This document shows positions 1 to 6,890 of a stretch of DNA of 8,067 bases, in pieces. The position numbers and the translations under genes are program-made. The notes beneath the pieces are model-generated. The model saw nothing but the letters and a program-made list of their open reading frames with translations. It was not told the DNA's origin and made no database searches. Within the stretch, counting starts at the first letter, position 1. Every line of letters starts with the position of its first letter. Source of the DNA: Nitriliruptorales bacterium (GTDB lineage: Bacteria > Actinomycetota > Nitriliruptoria > Euzebyales > Egibacteraceae); contig SKPY01000370.1 in assembly GCA_007119305.1 (NCBI GenBank), forward strand, positions 1 through 8,067, read 5' to 3'.

Positions 1-1436
1 ACGTCCTGCGGATCATCAACGAGCCGACCGCTGCCTCGCTCGCCTACGGGCTCGACAAGGAGGAGGAGCAGACCGTCCTCGTCTTCGACCTCGGCGGCGG
101 CACGTTCGACGTGTCGATCCTGGAGATCGCCGAAGGCGTGTTCGACGTGAAGTCCACCAGCGGCGACACCCACCTGGGCGGGGACGACTGGGACCAGGCG
201 ATCATCGACTGGCTCGTCAAGTCGTTCAAGGACGCACACGGCGTCGACCTGTCCAAGGACAAGATGGCGCTGCAGCGGCTGAAGGAGGCGGCGGAGAAGG
301 CGAAGAAGGAGCTGTCGTCCACCCAGGAGACGTCCATCAACCTGCCGTTCATCACGGCGACGGCCGAGGGGCCGCTGCACCTCGAGGAGACGCTGACCCG
401 CGCGGCCTTCCAGCAGATGACGAGTGACCTGCTCGAGCGCTGCAAGGGCCCGTTCCGGCAGGCGATCAAGGACGCCGGGGTCACGCCCGACCAGATCGAC
501 CACGTGATCCTCGTCGGCGGCTCGACGCGCATGCCGGCCGTGATGGACATCGTGAAGGACCTCACCCGCGGCAAGGACCCGCACAAGGGCGTGAACCCCG
601 ACGAGGTCGTCGCCATCGGCGCGGCGCTACAGGCTGGCGTCCTGAAGGGCGACGTGAAGGATGTGCTGCTGCTCGACGTCACGCCGCTGTCCCTCGGCAT
701 CGAGACCAAGGGCGGCGTGATGACCAAGCTCATCGAGCGCAACACGACGATCCCCACGCGCAAGTCCGAGACCTTCACGACCGCGGACGACAACCAGCCC
801 CAGGTCGAGATCCACGTGCTGCAGGGCGAACGCGAGATGGCGGCGTACAACAACTCGCTGGGCAAGTTCCAGCTCACCGACATCCCGCCCGCACCCCGCG
901 GGGTCCCGCAGATCGAGGTGACGTTCGACATCGACGCGAACGGCATCCTGCACGTCTCCGCGAAGGACCTCGGCACCGGCAAGGAGCAGTCGATGACCGT
1001 GACCGGCGGCACGGCGCTGCCGAAGGAGGACATCGACAAGATGATCCGCGACGCCGAGGCGCACGCCGAGGAGGACCGGCGTCGGCGCGAGGAGGCTGAG
1101 ACCCGCAACAACGCGGACAACCTCCTCTACCAGACCGACAAGCTGGTCAAGGACAACGAGGACAAGATCGACGCCTCGGCCAAGGCCAAGCTCGAGGAGG
1201 CGCAGGGCAAGGTCCGCGAGGCGCTGAAGGGCGACGACGTCGAGGCGATCAAGTCCTCGACGGAGGAGCTCATGCGCGTCTCCCAGGAGGTCGGCCAGGC
1301 CCTGTACGCGGCCGCAGGCCAGGAGGCCACCGGCGGTCCCGGGCCCGACGCCGGCGCGCAGGAGGCCGCCGACGACGAGGACATCGTCGACGCCGAGGTC
1401 GTCGACGAAGGCGAGGACGACAAGGGCGCTGCGTAG
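1..1436 (+). CDS. dnaK: Molecular chaperone DnaK (Hsp70), 5'-truncated by window edge
   Basis: ATP-dependent cytosolic Hsp70 that binds exposed hydrophobic segments, working with DnaJ and GrpE. The reading frame is open from the left edge (first whole codon at base 3) to TAG at 1434-1436, giving 477 residues. The real start lies upstream, and about 140 N-terminal residues are missing if the protein has the usual actinobacterial length near 615. Visible landmarks are the IINEPTAAS segment at bases 15-41, the Hsp70 phosphate motif DLGGGTFD at 87-110, the third Hsp70 signature VILVGGSTRMP at 504-536, and the interdomain linker VLLLD at 663-677. The beta substrate-binding domain follows (GTALP near 1005-1020), then a charged helical lid. 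The protein ends in an acidic tail (EDIVDAEVVDEGEDD), typical of DnaK. It is first in the grpE-dnaJ-hspR operon. The GTG at base 111 is an internal valine, not a start. Identity is certain. Confidence 0.98.
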   Translation, partial: VLRIINEPTAASLAYGLDKEEEQTVLVFDLGGGTFDVSILEIAEGVFDVKSTSGDTHLGGDDWDQAIIDWLVKSFKDAHGVDLSKDKMALQRLKEAAEKAKKELSSTQETSINLPFITATAEGPLHLEETLTRAAFQQMTSDLLERCKGPFRQAIKDAGVTPDQIDHVILVGGSTRMPAVMDIVKDLTRGKDPHKGVNPDEVVAIGAALQAGVLKGDVKDVLLLDVTPLSLGIETKGGVMTKLIERNTTIPTRKSETFTTADDNQPQVEIHVLQGEREMAAYNNSLGKFQLTDIPPAPRGVPQIEVTFDIDANGILHVSAKDLGTGKEQSMTVTGGTALPKEDIDKMIRDAEAHAEEDRRRREEAETRNNADNLLYQTDKLVKDNEDKIDASAKAKLEEAQGKVREALKGDDVEAIKSSTEELMRVSQEVGQALYAAAGQEATGGPGPDAGAQEAADDEDIVDAEVVDEGEDDKGAA

Positions 1437-1448
1437 ACAGCGAGCTCC

Positions 1449-1476
1449 CGGGCGCGGCGGCCCGACGCCGCGCCCG
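1449..1476 (+). promoter_or_regulatory. Perfect 11-bp G+C hairpin between dnaK and grpE
   Basis: An inverted repeat CGGGCGCGGCG / CGCCGCGCCCG pairs 1449-1459 with 1466-1476 around a 6-nt loop (GCCCGA). It starts 12 nt after the dnaK stop codon and ends 14 nt before the grpE Shine-Dalgarno sequence (GAGGTGA, 1491-1497). No T-run follows, so it does not look like a classic intrinsic terminator. It could be a partial terminator, or a 3' stabiliser or processing site that lets dnaK mRNA accumulate above grpE-dnaJ-hspR. The structure is read directly from the sequence; the function is inference. Confidence 0.6.
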
Positions 1477-1504
1477 CCCCGCTGCTGCCCGAGGTGACGC
1501 GACG

Positions 1505-2206
1505 ATGACCGATCAAACCGAACCACGCTCCGACGACGCTGTGCAGCCGGGGGCCCACGACGACGCGAGCCCGGCGTCTGAGCCCGCCGCCGACGCTGGG
1601 GTCCCGCCCGTGCCGGAGGGTGCGGGTGAGCCTGGGCCGCAGGGCGAGCCTGGGCCACAGAGCGCCAGCGCCGCGGACGCAGGGACCGGCGGGCGCGCGG
1701 CCGAGACCGCCGACGCCGACGAGGAGCGCTCTGCAGGGGAGCTGCGCGCCGCGCTCGACGACGCGGAGCGGGCCGCCCAGGAATACCTCGATCACCTGCG
1801 GCGCGAGCGCGCCGAGTTCGAGAACTTCCGCAGGCGCACCACGAAGGAGCGCATGGAGGCGCTCGACAGGGGCGCCGAGAGCCTCATCGCGAGCCTGCTC
1901 GGCGTCCTCGACAACTTCGGCTACACGCTCGACGCCGCGCGGGCCAGCGAGGACGATCAGCTCGCGAAGGGCGTCGAGATGGTGCACGCCGAGCTGGTCA
2001 AGGTGCTCACCGACGCGGGCCTCGACGAGGTGCCGGGTGTCGGCCAGCCGTTCGACCCGGCGGTCCACGAGGCGATGTTGCAGGTCGATGCCGAGGAGGA
2101 GCTGGGCGAGGCGAGCGAGGAGCCCGTGGTCGTCGAGGTGCTGCGGCCCGGCTACCGCTTCAAGGGCCGCGTCCTGCGCCCCGCCTCGGTGAAGGTCGCA
2201 CGATGA
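1505..2206 (+). CDS. grpE: Nucleotide exchange factor GrpE
   Basis: Homodimeric cytosolic co-chaperone that opens the DnaK nucleotide-binding domain to release ADP. It has 233 residues, longer than the ~197 of E. coli because of the N-terminus. Residues 1-75 are acidic, low-complexity and probably disordered, with two GEPGPQ units at 41-52. Residues about 76-125 form the long coiled-coil dimerisation helix (EYLDHLRRERAEFENFRRR lies inside it). About 126-172 fit the four-helix bundle (LLGVLDNF). Residues 175-233 are the beta domain carrying the family signature: GQPFDPAVHEAM at 180-191 and VLRPGYRFKGRVLRPASVKV at 212-231. The ATG start is preceded by GAGGTGA (1491-1497) at 7-nt spacing. The gene lies 68 bp after dnaK and 10 bp before dnaJ, so it is very probably co-transcribed with both. 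Confidence 0.97.
   Translation: MTDQTEPRSDDAVQPGAHDDASPASEPAADAGVPPVPEGAGEPGPQGEPGPQSASAADAGTGGRAAETADADEERSAGELRAALDDAERAAQEYLDHLRRERAEFENFRRRTTKERMEALDRGAESLIASLLGVLDNFGYTLDAARASEDDQLAKGVEMVHAELVKVLTDAGLDEVPGVGQPFDPAVHEAMLQVDAEEELGEASEEPVVVEVLRPGYRFKGRVLRPASVKVAR
1625..1660 (+). repeat. Two tandem 18-bp units coding GEPGPQ in GrpE
   Basis: Bases 1625-1642 and 1643-1660 are direct tandem copies that differ at two positions (T/C at the third base and G/A at the fifteenth), both synonymous. They encode GEPGPQ twice (residues 41-52) inside the disordered N-terminal arm of GrpE. This looks like a local in-frame duplication in an unconstrained region. Confidence 0.75.
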
Positions 2207-2216
2207 GGGAGCGGCC

Positions 2217-3419
2217 GTGAGTCAGCGCGACTACTTCGAGAAGGACTACTACAAGGTCCTCGGCGTCAGCAAGGACGCCAGCCAGGCGGACATCGCCAAG
2301 GCGTATCGCAAGCTGGCTCGCGAGCTGCACCCCGACGCGCGCCCCGACGACCCCAAGGCGGAGGAGCGCTTCAAGGACGCAAGCGAGGCCTACGCGGTCC
2401 TGTCCAACCCCGACAAGCGCAAGGAGTACGACAAGATCCGCGACATGGTCTCGTCGGGCGCGTTCACCGGCTTCGGGGCCCCAGGCGGCCCCGGCGGATT
2501 CGGCGGCGGCTCCGGCGGGTTCGGGGCCCCCGGCGGGTTCGGCGAGGCGTTCGACCTCGGTGACCTGCTCGGGGACCTGTTCGGCGGCGGTGGCGGTGGG
2601 GGCGGCAGCCCGTTCACCGGCACGCGCGCCCGCACCGACGCACGCCGCGGGCCCCGCCGCGGCCAGGACGTCGAGACCGACCTCACGCTGTCCTTCGAAG
2701 ACGCGATGGCGGGGGTGACCACCACCCTGCGGGTCGCCGGGCGGGCGCGTTGCACGGCGTGCGGGGGCAGCGGCGCCAGACCCGGCACGAGCCCGGTCGC
2801 CTGCTCCACCTGCGGGGGGCGCGGCCAGATCCTGCAGGACCAGGGCCCGTTCAGCTTCGCCGAGCCCTGCCACGGCTGCGGGGGCAGCGGACGCCAGATC
2901 CCCGACCCGTGCCCCACCTGCGGCGGCTCCGGGGCCGAGCAGCGCAGCCGTCAGGTCCGTGCACGCATCCCCGCCGGCGTGCGTGACGGGGCGCGGATCC
3001 GCCTGAAGGGCAAAGGCGAGGCGGGTGCGCACGGTGGCCCTGACGGCGACCTGTACGTCCGGGTGCACGTGGAGCCGCACCCGGTCTTCGGCCGCCGTGG
3101 CGACCACCTCACCGTGCGGGTGCCGATCACGTTCACCGAGGCGGCGCTCGGCACCAAGCTCACCGTGCCGACGCTCGACGGGGAGCCGGTCACCTTGCGG
3201 ATCCCCGCCGGCACCGAGAACGGCAAGACGTTCAGGGTGCGGGGTCGGGGTGTCCCCAAGCCCGGCGGCAGGGGGGAGGGCGACCTCCTCGTGACCGCCG
3301 AGGTGGCGGTCCCGCGCAAGCTCACCAGGACGCAGAAGAAGCTGCTCGAGGAGTTCGGCGCGACCGAGGACCCCGATGCCCTGCGTGGCCACCTGACCGC
3401 GGCGCTGGCGCGGGGGTGA
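2217..3419 (+). CDS. dnaJ: Chaperone protein DnaJ (type I Hsp40, DnaJ1-like)
   Basis: Cytosolic co-chaperone that delivers unfolded clients to DnaK and stimulates its ATPase. It has 400 residues and the full type I layout. The J domain spans about 1-75 with HPD at 38-40. A Gly/Phe-rich linker runs about 81-135, including eight consecutive glycines at 123-130. The zinc-binding domain has four CxxCGxxG motifs, starting at C179, C196, C218 and C232. The C-terminal client-binding and dimerisation domains follow to the end. The N-terminus (MSQRDYFEKDYYKVLGV) has the short extension before the J domain that I associate with DnaJ1 of the actinobacterial dnaK operon, as opposed to the DnaJ2 paralogue. 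The GTG start has GAGGGA (2205-2210) 6 nt upstream; that Shine-Dalgarno sequence overlaps the grpE stop codon, which suggests translational coupling. hspR follows after 6 bp. Confidence 0.97.
   Translation: MSQRDYFEKDYYKVLGVSKDASQADIAKAYRKLARELHPDARPDDPKAEERFKDASEAYAVLSNPDKRKEYDKIRDMVSSGAFTGFGAPGGPGGFGGGSGGFGAPGGFGEAFDLGDLLGDLFGGGGGGGGSPFTGTRARTDARRGPRRGQDVETDLTLSFEDAMAGVTTTLRVAGRARCTACGGSGARPGTSPVACSTCGGRGQILQDQGPFSFAEPCHGCGGSGRQIPDPCPTCGGSGAEQRSRQVRARIPAGVRDGARIRLKGKGEAGAHGGPDGDLYVRVHVEPHPVFGRRGDHLTVRVPITFTEAALGTKLTVPTLDGEPVTLRIPAGTENGKTFRVRGRGVPKPGGRGEGDLLVTAEVAVPRKLTRTQKKLLEEFGATEDPDALRGHLTAALARG
2472..2536 (+). repeat. Imperfect repeats coding the Gly/Phe linker of DnaJ
   Basis: A 17-bp segment, TTCGGGGCCCC(A/C)GGCGG, occurs at 2472-2488 and again at 2520-2536 with one mismatch, 48 bp apart. 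Both copies code FGAPGG within the DnaJ G/F region, and more glycine codons lie between them. The arrangement fits in-frame expansion of a flexible linker and may make linker length variable between strains. Confidence 0.6.
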
Positions 3420-3425
3420 TGACGG

Positions 3426-3830
3426 ATGGCCGAGCGCGACGGAGCGGTCTACATCATCTCGGTGGCGGCCGAGCTCGCCGGCGTGCACCCGCAGACGCTG
3501 CGCACCTACGAGCGCAAGGGGCTCATCAAGCCCAAGCGCACCGCGGGGGGCACACGGCGCTACTCGGTCCGTGACGTGGAGCGCGTCCGTCTCATCCAGG
3601 AGCTCACCCAGGGGGAGGGCGTGAACCTCGCCGGGGTGCTGCGCATCCTCGCCCTCCAGGACGAGATCGAGGATCTGTCGGGCGAGCTCGAGCGTGCCCG
3701 CGCGCGCATCGAGGAGGTGCGCGCCGAGGCCCGGGAGGCGCTGCGGGAGGCGGTCGCACGCACCGGCTCGGACATCGTGCTGTACCGCCCGCAGCAGATC
3801 GAGCGCTACCACCACCGCCGCCGACGCTGA
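3426..3830 (+). CDS. hspR: MerR-family heat-shock repressor HspR
   Basis: A 134-residue DNA-binding protein. In Streptomyces and Mycobacterium, HspR represses the dnaK operon and clpB by binding HAIR inverted repeats, with DnaK acting as co-repressor. Residues 9-75 form the MerR-type winged helix-turn-helix: ISVAAELAGVHPQTLRTYER (11-30), then GLIKPKRT, the wing residues TRRYS (43-47) and DVERVRLIQ. The GVNLAGVLRIL segment (65-75) is characteristic of HspR. Residues 78-112 are a charged coiled-coil dimerisation helix. The C-terminus ends in an Arg/His cluster (YHHRRRR). The ATG start has GGGGGTGA (3412-3419) at 6-nt spacing, overlapping the dnaJ stop. Being last in the operon it represses implies autoregulation. 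A HAIR-like site also lies before clpB at 6900-6920. Confidence 0.95.
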   Translation: MAERDGAVYIISVAAELAGVHPQTLRTYERKGLIKPKRTAGGTRRYSVRDVERVRLIQELTQGEGVNLAGVLRILALQDEIEDLSGELERARARIEEVRAEAREALREAVARTGSDIVLYRPQQIERYHHRRRR

Positions 3831-3851
3831 CCCTGCGGGCCGCGGCGGCGG
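3815..3851. terminator. Weak G+C hairpin in the hspR / pntB convergent junction
   Basis: CCGCCGCCG (3815-3823) pairs perfectly over 9 bp with CGGCGGCGG (3843-3851) around a 19-nt loop that contains the hspR stop codon. The two convergent stop codons are only 25 bp apart (3831-3855 is noncoding), so one structure would have to serve both operons. There is no T-run on either strand. Bidirectional termination is possible but unproven, and GC-rich codon repeats alone could produce the pairing. Confidence 0.3.
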
Positions 3852-3855
3852 GCCG

Positions 3856-5283
3856 TCAGCGGACCCCGGCGGGCTGCAGCTCGCTCGCGAGCTCCTGCAG
3901 GATGTCCTTCGCGTCGCCGAAGAGCATCACGGTGTTGTCACGCTCGAACAGGTCGTTCTTGATCCCGGCGTAGCCGGGCGACAGGCTGCGCTTGATCACG
4001 AACACCCGACCGGCCTCCTCCACGTTCAGGATGGGCATGCCGGCGATCGGGCTGCTCGGCTGCTCGTTCGCGGCGGGGTTGACCACGTCATTGGCGCCGA
4101 CGACGATCGCGACGTCGGTGTTCTTGAAGTCGCGGTTGATCTCGTCCATCTCGAACAGCTGCTCGTAGGGCACGTCCGCCTCGGCGAGGACGACGTTCAT
4201 GTGCCCCGGCATCCGGCCGGCGACGGGGTGGATCGCGAACCGCACCGTCGCGCCGCGCGCCTCGAGCGCCTGCGCGAGCTCGTAGGCCGCGTGCTGGGCG
4301 CGCGCCGCCGCCAGGCCGTAGCCGGGGATCATGATGACCGAGCTCGCCGCCTCGAGGACCATCGCCGCCTCCTCGGCGTCGGCGGAGACGACGTTCGTGT
4401 ACTCCTGGTCGCCGGCTGCGCCGGCGACCACGGCCCCGAACCCGCCGGCGAGCACGTTGAGCAGCGACCGGTTCATCGCCCTGCACATGATCTGGGTGAG
4501 GATCAGCCCGGCGGCTCCGACGATCGTCCCGGCGATGATGAGCAGGTTGTTCTCCAGCGCGAAGCCCGTGGCGGCGGCGGCCACGCCGGACAGGGAGTTC
4601 AGCAGCGAGATGACGACCGGCATGTCCGCTCCGCCGATCGGCAAGACGAGCAGGAGGCCGATCACGAGGCTGGCCGCGAGCAGGCCGAGGACGAGCCCCG
4701 CGCTGAGCACGGGGTCCGCCGCCGCGAACAGCCCGCTGCCGCCGAGGCCGAGCCCGGCCAGGGCGACCACCGCCATCACGACGGCGTGCGCGGGCAGGCG
4801 CGGCATGCCGCTGATCGTGCCGCGCAGCTTGAGCTCGGCGATGATGCTGCCGGAGAACGTCGCCGAGCCGACGAGCACGGAGATCAGCAGGGTGAGCGCG
4901 GACGCGGCGCCGAGCAGCGCCGCGGGGGTCTCCGCGACGCCGACGTCGACCACCTGGCGCCAGAACAGCGCGAGCGCCACGAGCGCGGAGGCCGCACCGC
5001 CGAAGCCGTTGAACCGCGCGACGATCTCCGGCATCTGCGTGGCCTTGGCGCGGAACACGATGAGCACCCCGACCGCCGCGCCGATGCCGAGCCCGACGGG
5101 CACCCAGCGCAGGTCGACCGCGCCCTGCTCGACGAGCGTGCCGACCACGGCCAGCAGCATGCCCGACGCGGCCAGCCCGTTGCCCGACCGCGAGGTCCGC
5201 ACGCGCGACAGCCGCTTCAGGCCGATCGCGAACAGTGCGACGGAGACGAGATAGACGACTGCCATGGCGCCTTCGAGCGTCAT
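3856..5283 (-). CDS. pntB: NAD(P) transhydrogenase beta subunit PntB
   Basis: Membrane subunit of proton-translocating transhydrogenase, which uses proton entry to drive hydride transfer from NADH to NADP+. It has 475 residues (E. coli 462). Residues about 5-285 hold the multi-helix membrane domain II, including LLVLPIGGADMPVV at 211-224 and LLNSLSG at 227-233. Residues about 317-475 are the NADP(H)-binding domain III: PGYGLAAARAQ (320-330), HPVAGRMPGHMNV (352-364), GANDVVNPAA (396-405) and KRSLSPGYAG (431-440). The ATG has AAGGAG (5295-5290) 6 nt upstream. By my alignment to E. coli, Ser139 and Asn222 are kept as S146 and N229, and Asp392 as D399, but the TM9 position of His91 is N92 (MPEIVARFN). 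The gene is last in its operon, 34 bp after pntAB, and convergent with hspR. Confidence 0.97.
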   Translation of the reverse strand: MTLEGAMAVVYLVSVALFAIGLKRLSRVRTSRSGNGLAASGMLLAVVGTLVEQGAVDLRWVPVGLGIGAAVGVLIVFRAKATQMPEIVARFNGFGGAASALVALALFWRQVVDVGVAETPAALLGAASALTLLISVLVGSATFSGSIIAELKLRGTISGMPRLPAHAVVMAVVALAGLGLGGSGLFAAADPVLSAGLVLGLLAASLVIGLLLVLPIGGADMPVVISLLNSLSGVAAAATGFALENNLLIIAGTIVGAAGLILTQIMCRAMNRSLLNVLAGGFGAVVAGAAGDQEYTNVVSADAEEAAMVLEAASSVIMIPGYGLAAARAQHAAYELAQALEARGATVRFAIHPVAGRMPGHMNVVLAEADVPYEQLFEMDEINRDFKNTDVAIVVGANDVVNPAANEQPSSPIAGMPILNVEEAGRVFVIKRSLSPGYAGIKNDLFERDNTVMLFGDAKDILQELASELQPAGVR

Positions 5284-5317
5284 GCCGTGCTCCTTCGCGT
5301 CGTGTCCGCCACCCGGG

Positions 5318-5602
5318 TCACGACCGGCTCCCGAACTTGCCGAGCATGCGGTCGGTGACGAGGAACCCGCCGACCACGTTGATCGTCGCGAGGGCGAGCG
5401 CCACGATCCCGAGGATCGTCCCGACGCCGGGATCCGCGATCGCGACCAGTGACAGCGCGCCGACGATCGTGATGCCCGACATCGCGTTCGCGCCGGACAT
5501 GAGCGGTGTGTGCAGGGTCGGCGGGACCTTCGAGATGAGCTCGAAGCCGAGGAACGCCGCGAGCACGAACACGTACACGCTGACGAGCAGTCCTCCGGTC
5601 AT
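5318..5602 (-). CDS. pntAB: NAD(P) transhydrogenase alpha-2 subunit PntAB
   Basis: Small membrane subunit (94 residues) carrying the alpha-chain part of transhydrogenase domain II. In E. coli this part is fused to the C-terminus of PntA. Three hydrophobic helices are visible at about 4-24, 38-56 and 59-81. Family motifs are ELISKVPPTLHTPLMSG (21-37), NVVGGFLVTDRML (75-87) and the very short cytoplasmic tail. The ATG at 5602-5600 overlaps the pntAA stop by 4 bp (ATGA) and has a strong AAGGAGG (5616-5610) at 7-nt spacing inside pntAA, so translational coupling is likely. The residue after NAM on the second helix is serine (S42). In the Thermus enzyme I recall histidine at this point (His42), and E. 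coli also has serine here. Similar in length to other alpha-2 subunits, so intact. Confidence 0.95.
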   Translation of the reverse strand: MTGGLLVSVYVFVLAAFLGFELISKVPPTLHTPLMSGANAMSGITIVGALSLVAIADPGVGTILGIVALALATINVVGGFLVTDRMLGKFGSRS

Positions 5603-6744
5603 CGGGTTGCCTCCTTGTCGAGCAGCTCCGCGGTGGGAGCGTGCGCGACCTCGCCGTCGCGGGTGAGCAGCGCCGGGGCGACGACCTCGTCCTCGGCGTC
5701 GATGCGGAGCTCGCCGTCCGCGGTGAGCAGGGACACGAGCTCCAGGATGTTGCGGGCGTACAGGGTGCTCGCCTCCCCGGGCATGGTCGCGGGCAGGTTC
5801 GGGGCGCCGACGACGCGCACCTGCCCGTGCTCGACCGTGCGGGCGCCGTCGGTGAGCGCGCAGTTGCCGCCTTCGGCAGCGGCGAGGTCGATGAGGACCG
5901 AGCGGGGCGGCATCTCCTCGACCATCTCACGCGTGACGAGGGTGGGTGCGGGCCTGCCCGGCACGAACGCCGTCGTGATCACCGCGTGGGCCTGCGCCAG
6001 ATGCTCGCCGAGGATGCGCCGCTGGCGGGTCAGGAAGTCCTCGCCGACCTCCTTGGCGTAGCCCCCCGCTCCCTCACCCGCCTCGTCGGCCTCGATGGAG
6101 ATGAAGTCCGCGCCGAGCGATTCGACCTCGCCCTTGGCGGCCTCGCGGATGTCGTTGGCCCGCACGACCGCGCCGAGCCGGCGGGCGGTCGCGATCGCCT
6201 GGAGCCCGGCCACGCCGGCCCCGAGCACGACGACCGTCGCGGGCCGGATCGTGCCCGCCGCCGTCATCGACAGCGGGAACTGCTTCTCGAGCAGGTGTGC
6301 GGCGAGGATCACCGCCCGGTAGCCGGCGATGTTCGCCTGGCTCGACAGCGCGTCCATCCGCTGGGCCCGCGAGATCCTGGGCACGAGCTCGAGCGCGAGC
6401 GCGGTCACCTTGCGCTCGGCCAGGGCGCGCACGACGTCGAGGTGGCGGTGAGGGGCCAGCAAGCCGACCAGGGCCGCGCCTTCCCGGAGCTGCGTGGCGT
6501 GCTCGAGCGCGGGCGGCCCGACGACCGCCACGAGATCGGCAGCCGCCCAGCCCTCCGCCGCGTCGGTGACGAGGTCCGCCCCCGCCTCGCGGTAGGCGTC
6601 GTCGGCGAACCCCGCCTCGGCGCCGGCGGCGGGCTCCACCGACACGGTCAGCCCCGCCTTGAGCAGCCGCCCGACGCTGTCCGGCGTGGCCGCCACGCGC
6701 CGCTCACCGGGCGCGTGCTCGCGCGGCACGAAGATCGTGGTCAC
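5599..6744 (-). CDS. pntAA: NAD(P) transhydrogenase alpha-1 subunit PntAA (NAD-binding domain I)
   Basis: Soluble peripheral subunit that binds NAD(H) and passes hydride to NADP+ on PntB domain III. It has 381 residues, as expected for the split three-subunit form (Rhodospirillum PntAA is about 384), with no membrane helices. It belongs to the alanine dehydrogenase/transhydrogenase fold. The N-terminal half has GERRVAATPDSV (13-24). The RQD loop, PRISRAQRMDALSSQANIAGY, starts at residue 122, with R123, Q128 and D131 matching the R. rubrum catalytic residues. The NAD-binding Rossmann motif is VVVLGAGVAGLQ at 171-182, with the ribose-binding acidic residue in ANDIR (D198). The C-terminus has GAPNLPATMPGEAST at 313-327. 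The start is GTG (6744-6742), preceded by GAGGGGG (6756-6750) at 5-nt spacing. First gene of the pntAA-pntAB-pntB operon and divergent from clpB. Confidence 0.97.
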   Translation of the reverse strand: MTTIFVPREHAPGERRVAATPDSVGRLLKAGLTVSVEPAAGAEAGFADDAYREAGADLVTDAAEGWAAADLVAVVGPPALEHATQLREGAALVGLLAPHRHLDVVRALAERKVTALALELVPRISRAQRMDALSSQANIAGYRAVILAAHLLEKQFPLSMTAAGTIRPATVVVLGAGVAGLQAIATARRLGAVVRANDIREAAKGEVESLGADFISIEADEAGEGAGGYAKEVGEDFLTRQRRILGEHLAQAHAVITTAFVPGRPAPTLVTREMVEEMPPRSVLIDLAAAEGGNCALTDGARTVEHGQVRVVGAPNLPATMPGEASTLYARNILELVSLLTADGELRIDAEDEVVAPALLTRDGEVAHAPTAELLDKEATR

Positions 6745-6890
6745 GTCAACCCCCTCGCGGGTGTGCGCACCTGTCAGGGGCAGCGTACGACCTCACCCCG
6801 GCGAAGACGAAACGCGCAGGGCACGAGTGCGCGGGCGGAGCCCCGCCGGGCCGCGTGCACCGCACCGGTGGGGGTGCGGCCACCGCAGCT

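Noticed and set aside
1625..1660. Collagen-like GEPGPQ repeats in GrpE as a possible surface or phage-derived domain
   Set aside because: Only two units, in a cytosolic protein's disordered N-terminal arm; a local duplication is enough to explain them.
2160..3815. 551-codon open frame on the minus strand, antisense to dnaJ and hspR
   Set aside because: It is the shadow of high-G+C genes whose families are certain on the plus strand. Its translation is Arg/Ala/Gly/Leu-rich and low in complexity, with no recognisable domain.
3694..5358. 554-codon open frame on the plus strand, antisense to pntB
   Set aside because: The translation is dominated by Asp/Arg/Glu/His/Gly strings that arise from reading hydrophobic GC-rich codons backwards. 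It overlaps pntB completely, and pntB is unmistakable.
6825..6830. GAGTGC resembling the right arm of a CIRCE element (HrcA operator)
   Set aside because: The CIRCE arm is GAGTGCTAA; the match ends after six bases, and no TTAGCACTC arm lies nine bases upstream. Control here is better explained by HspR/HAIR.
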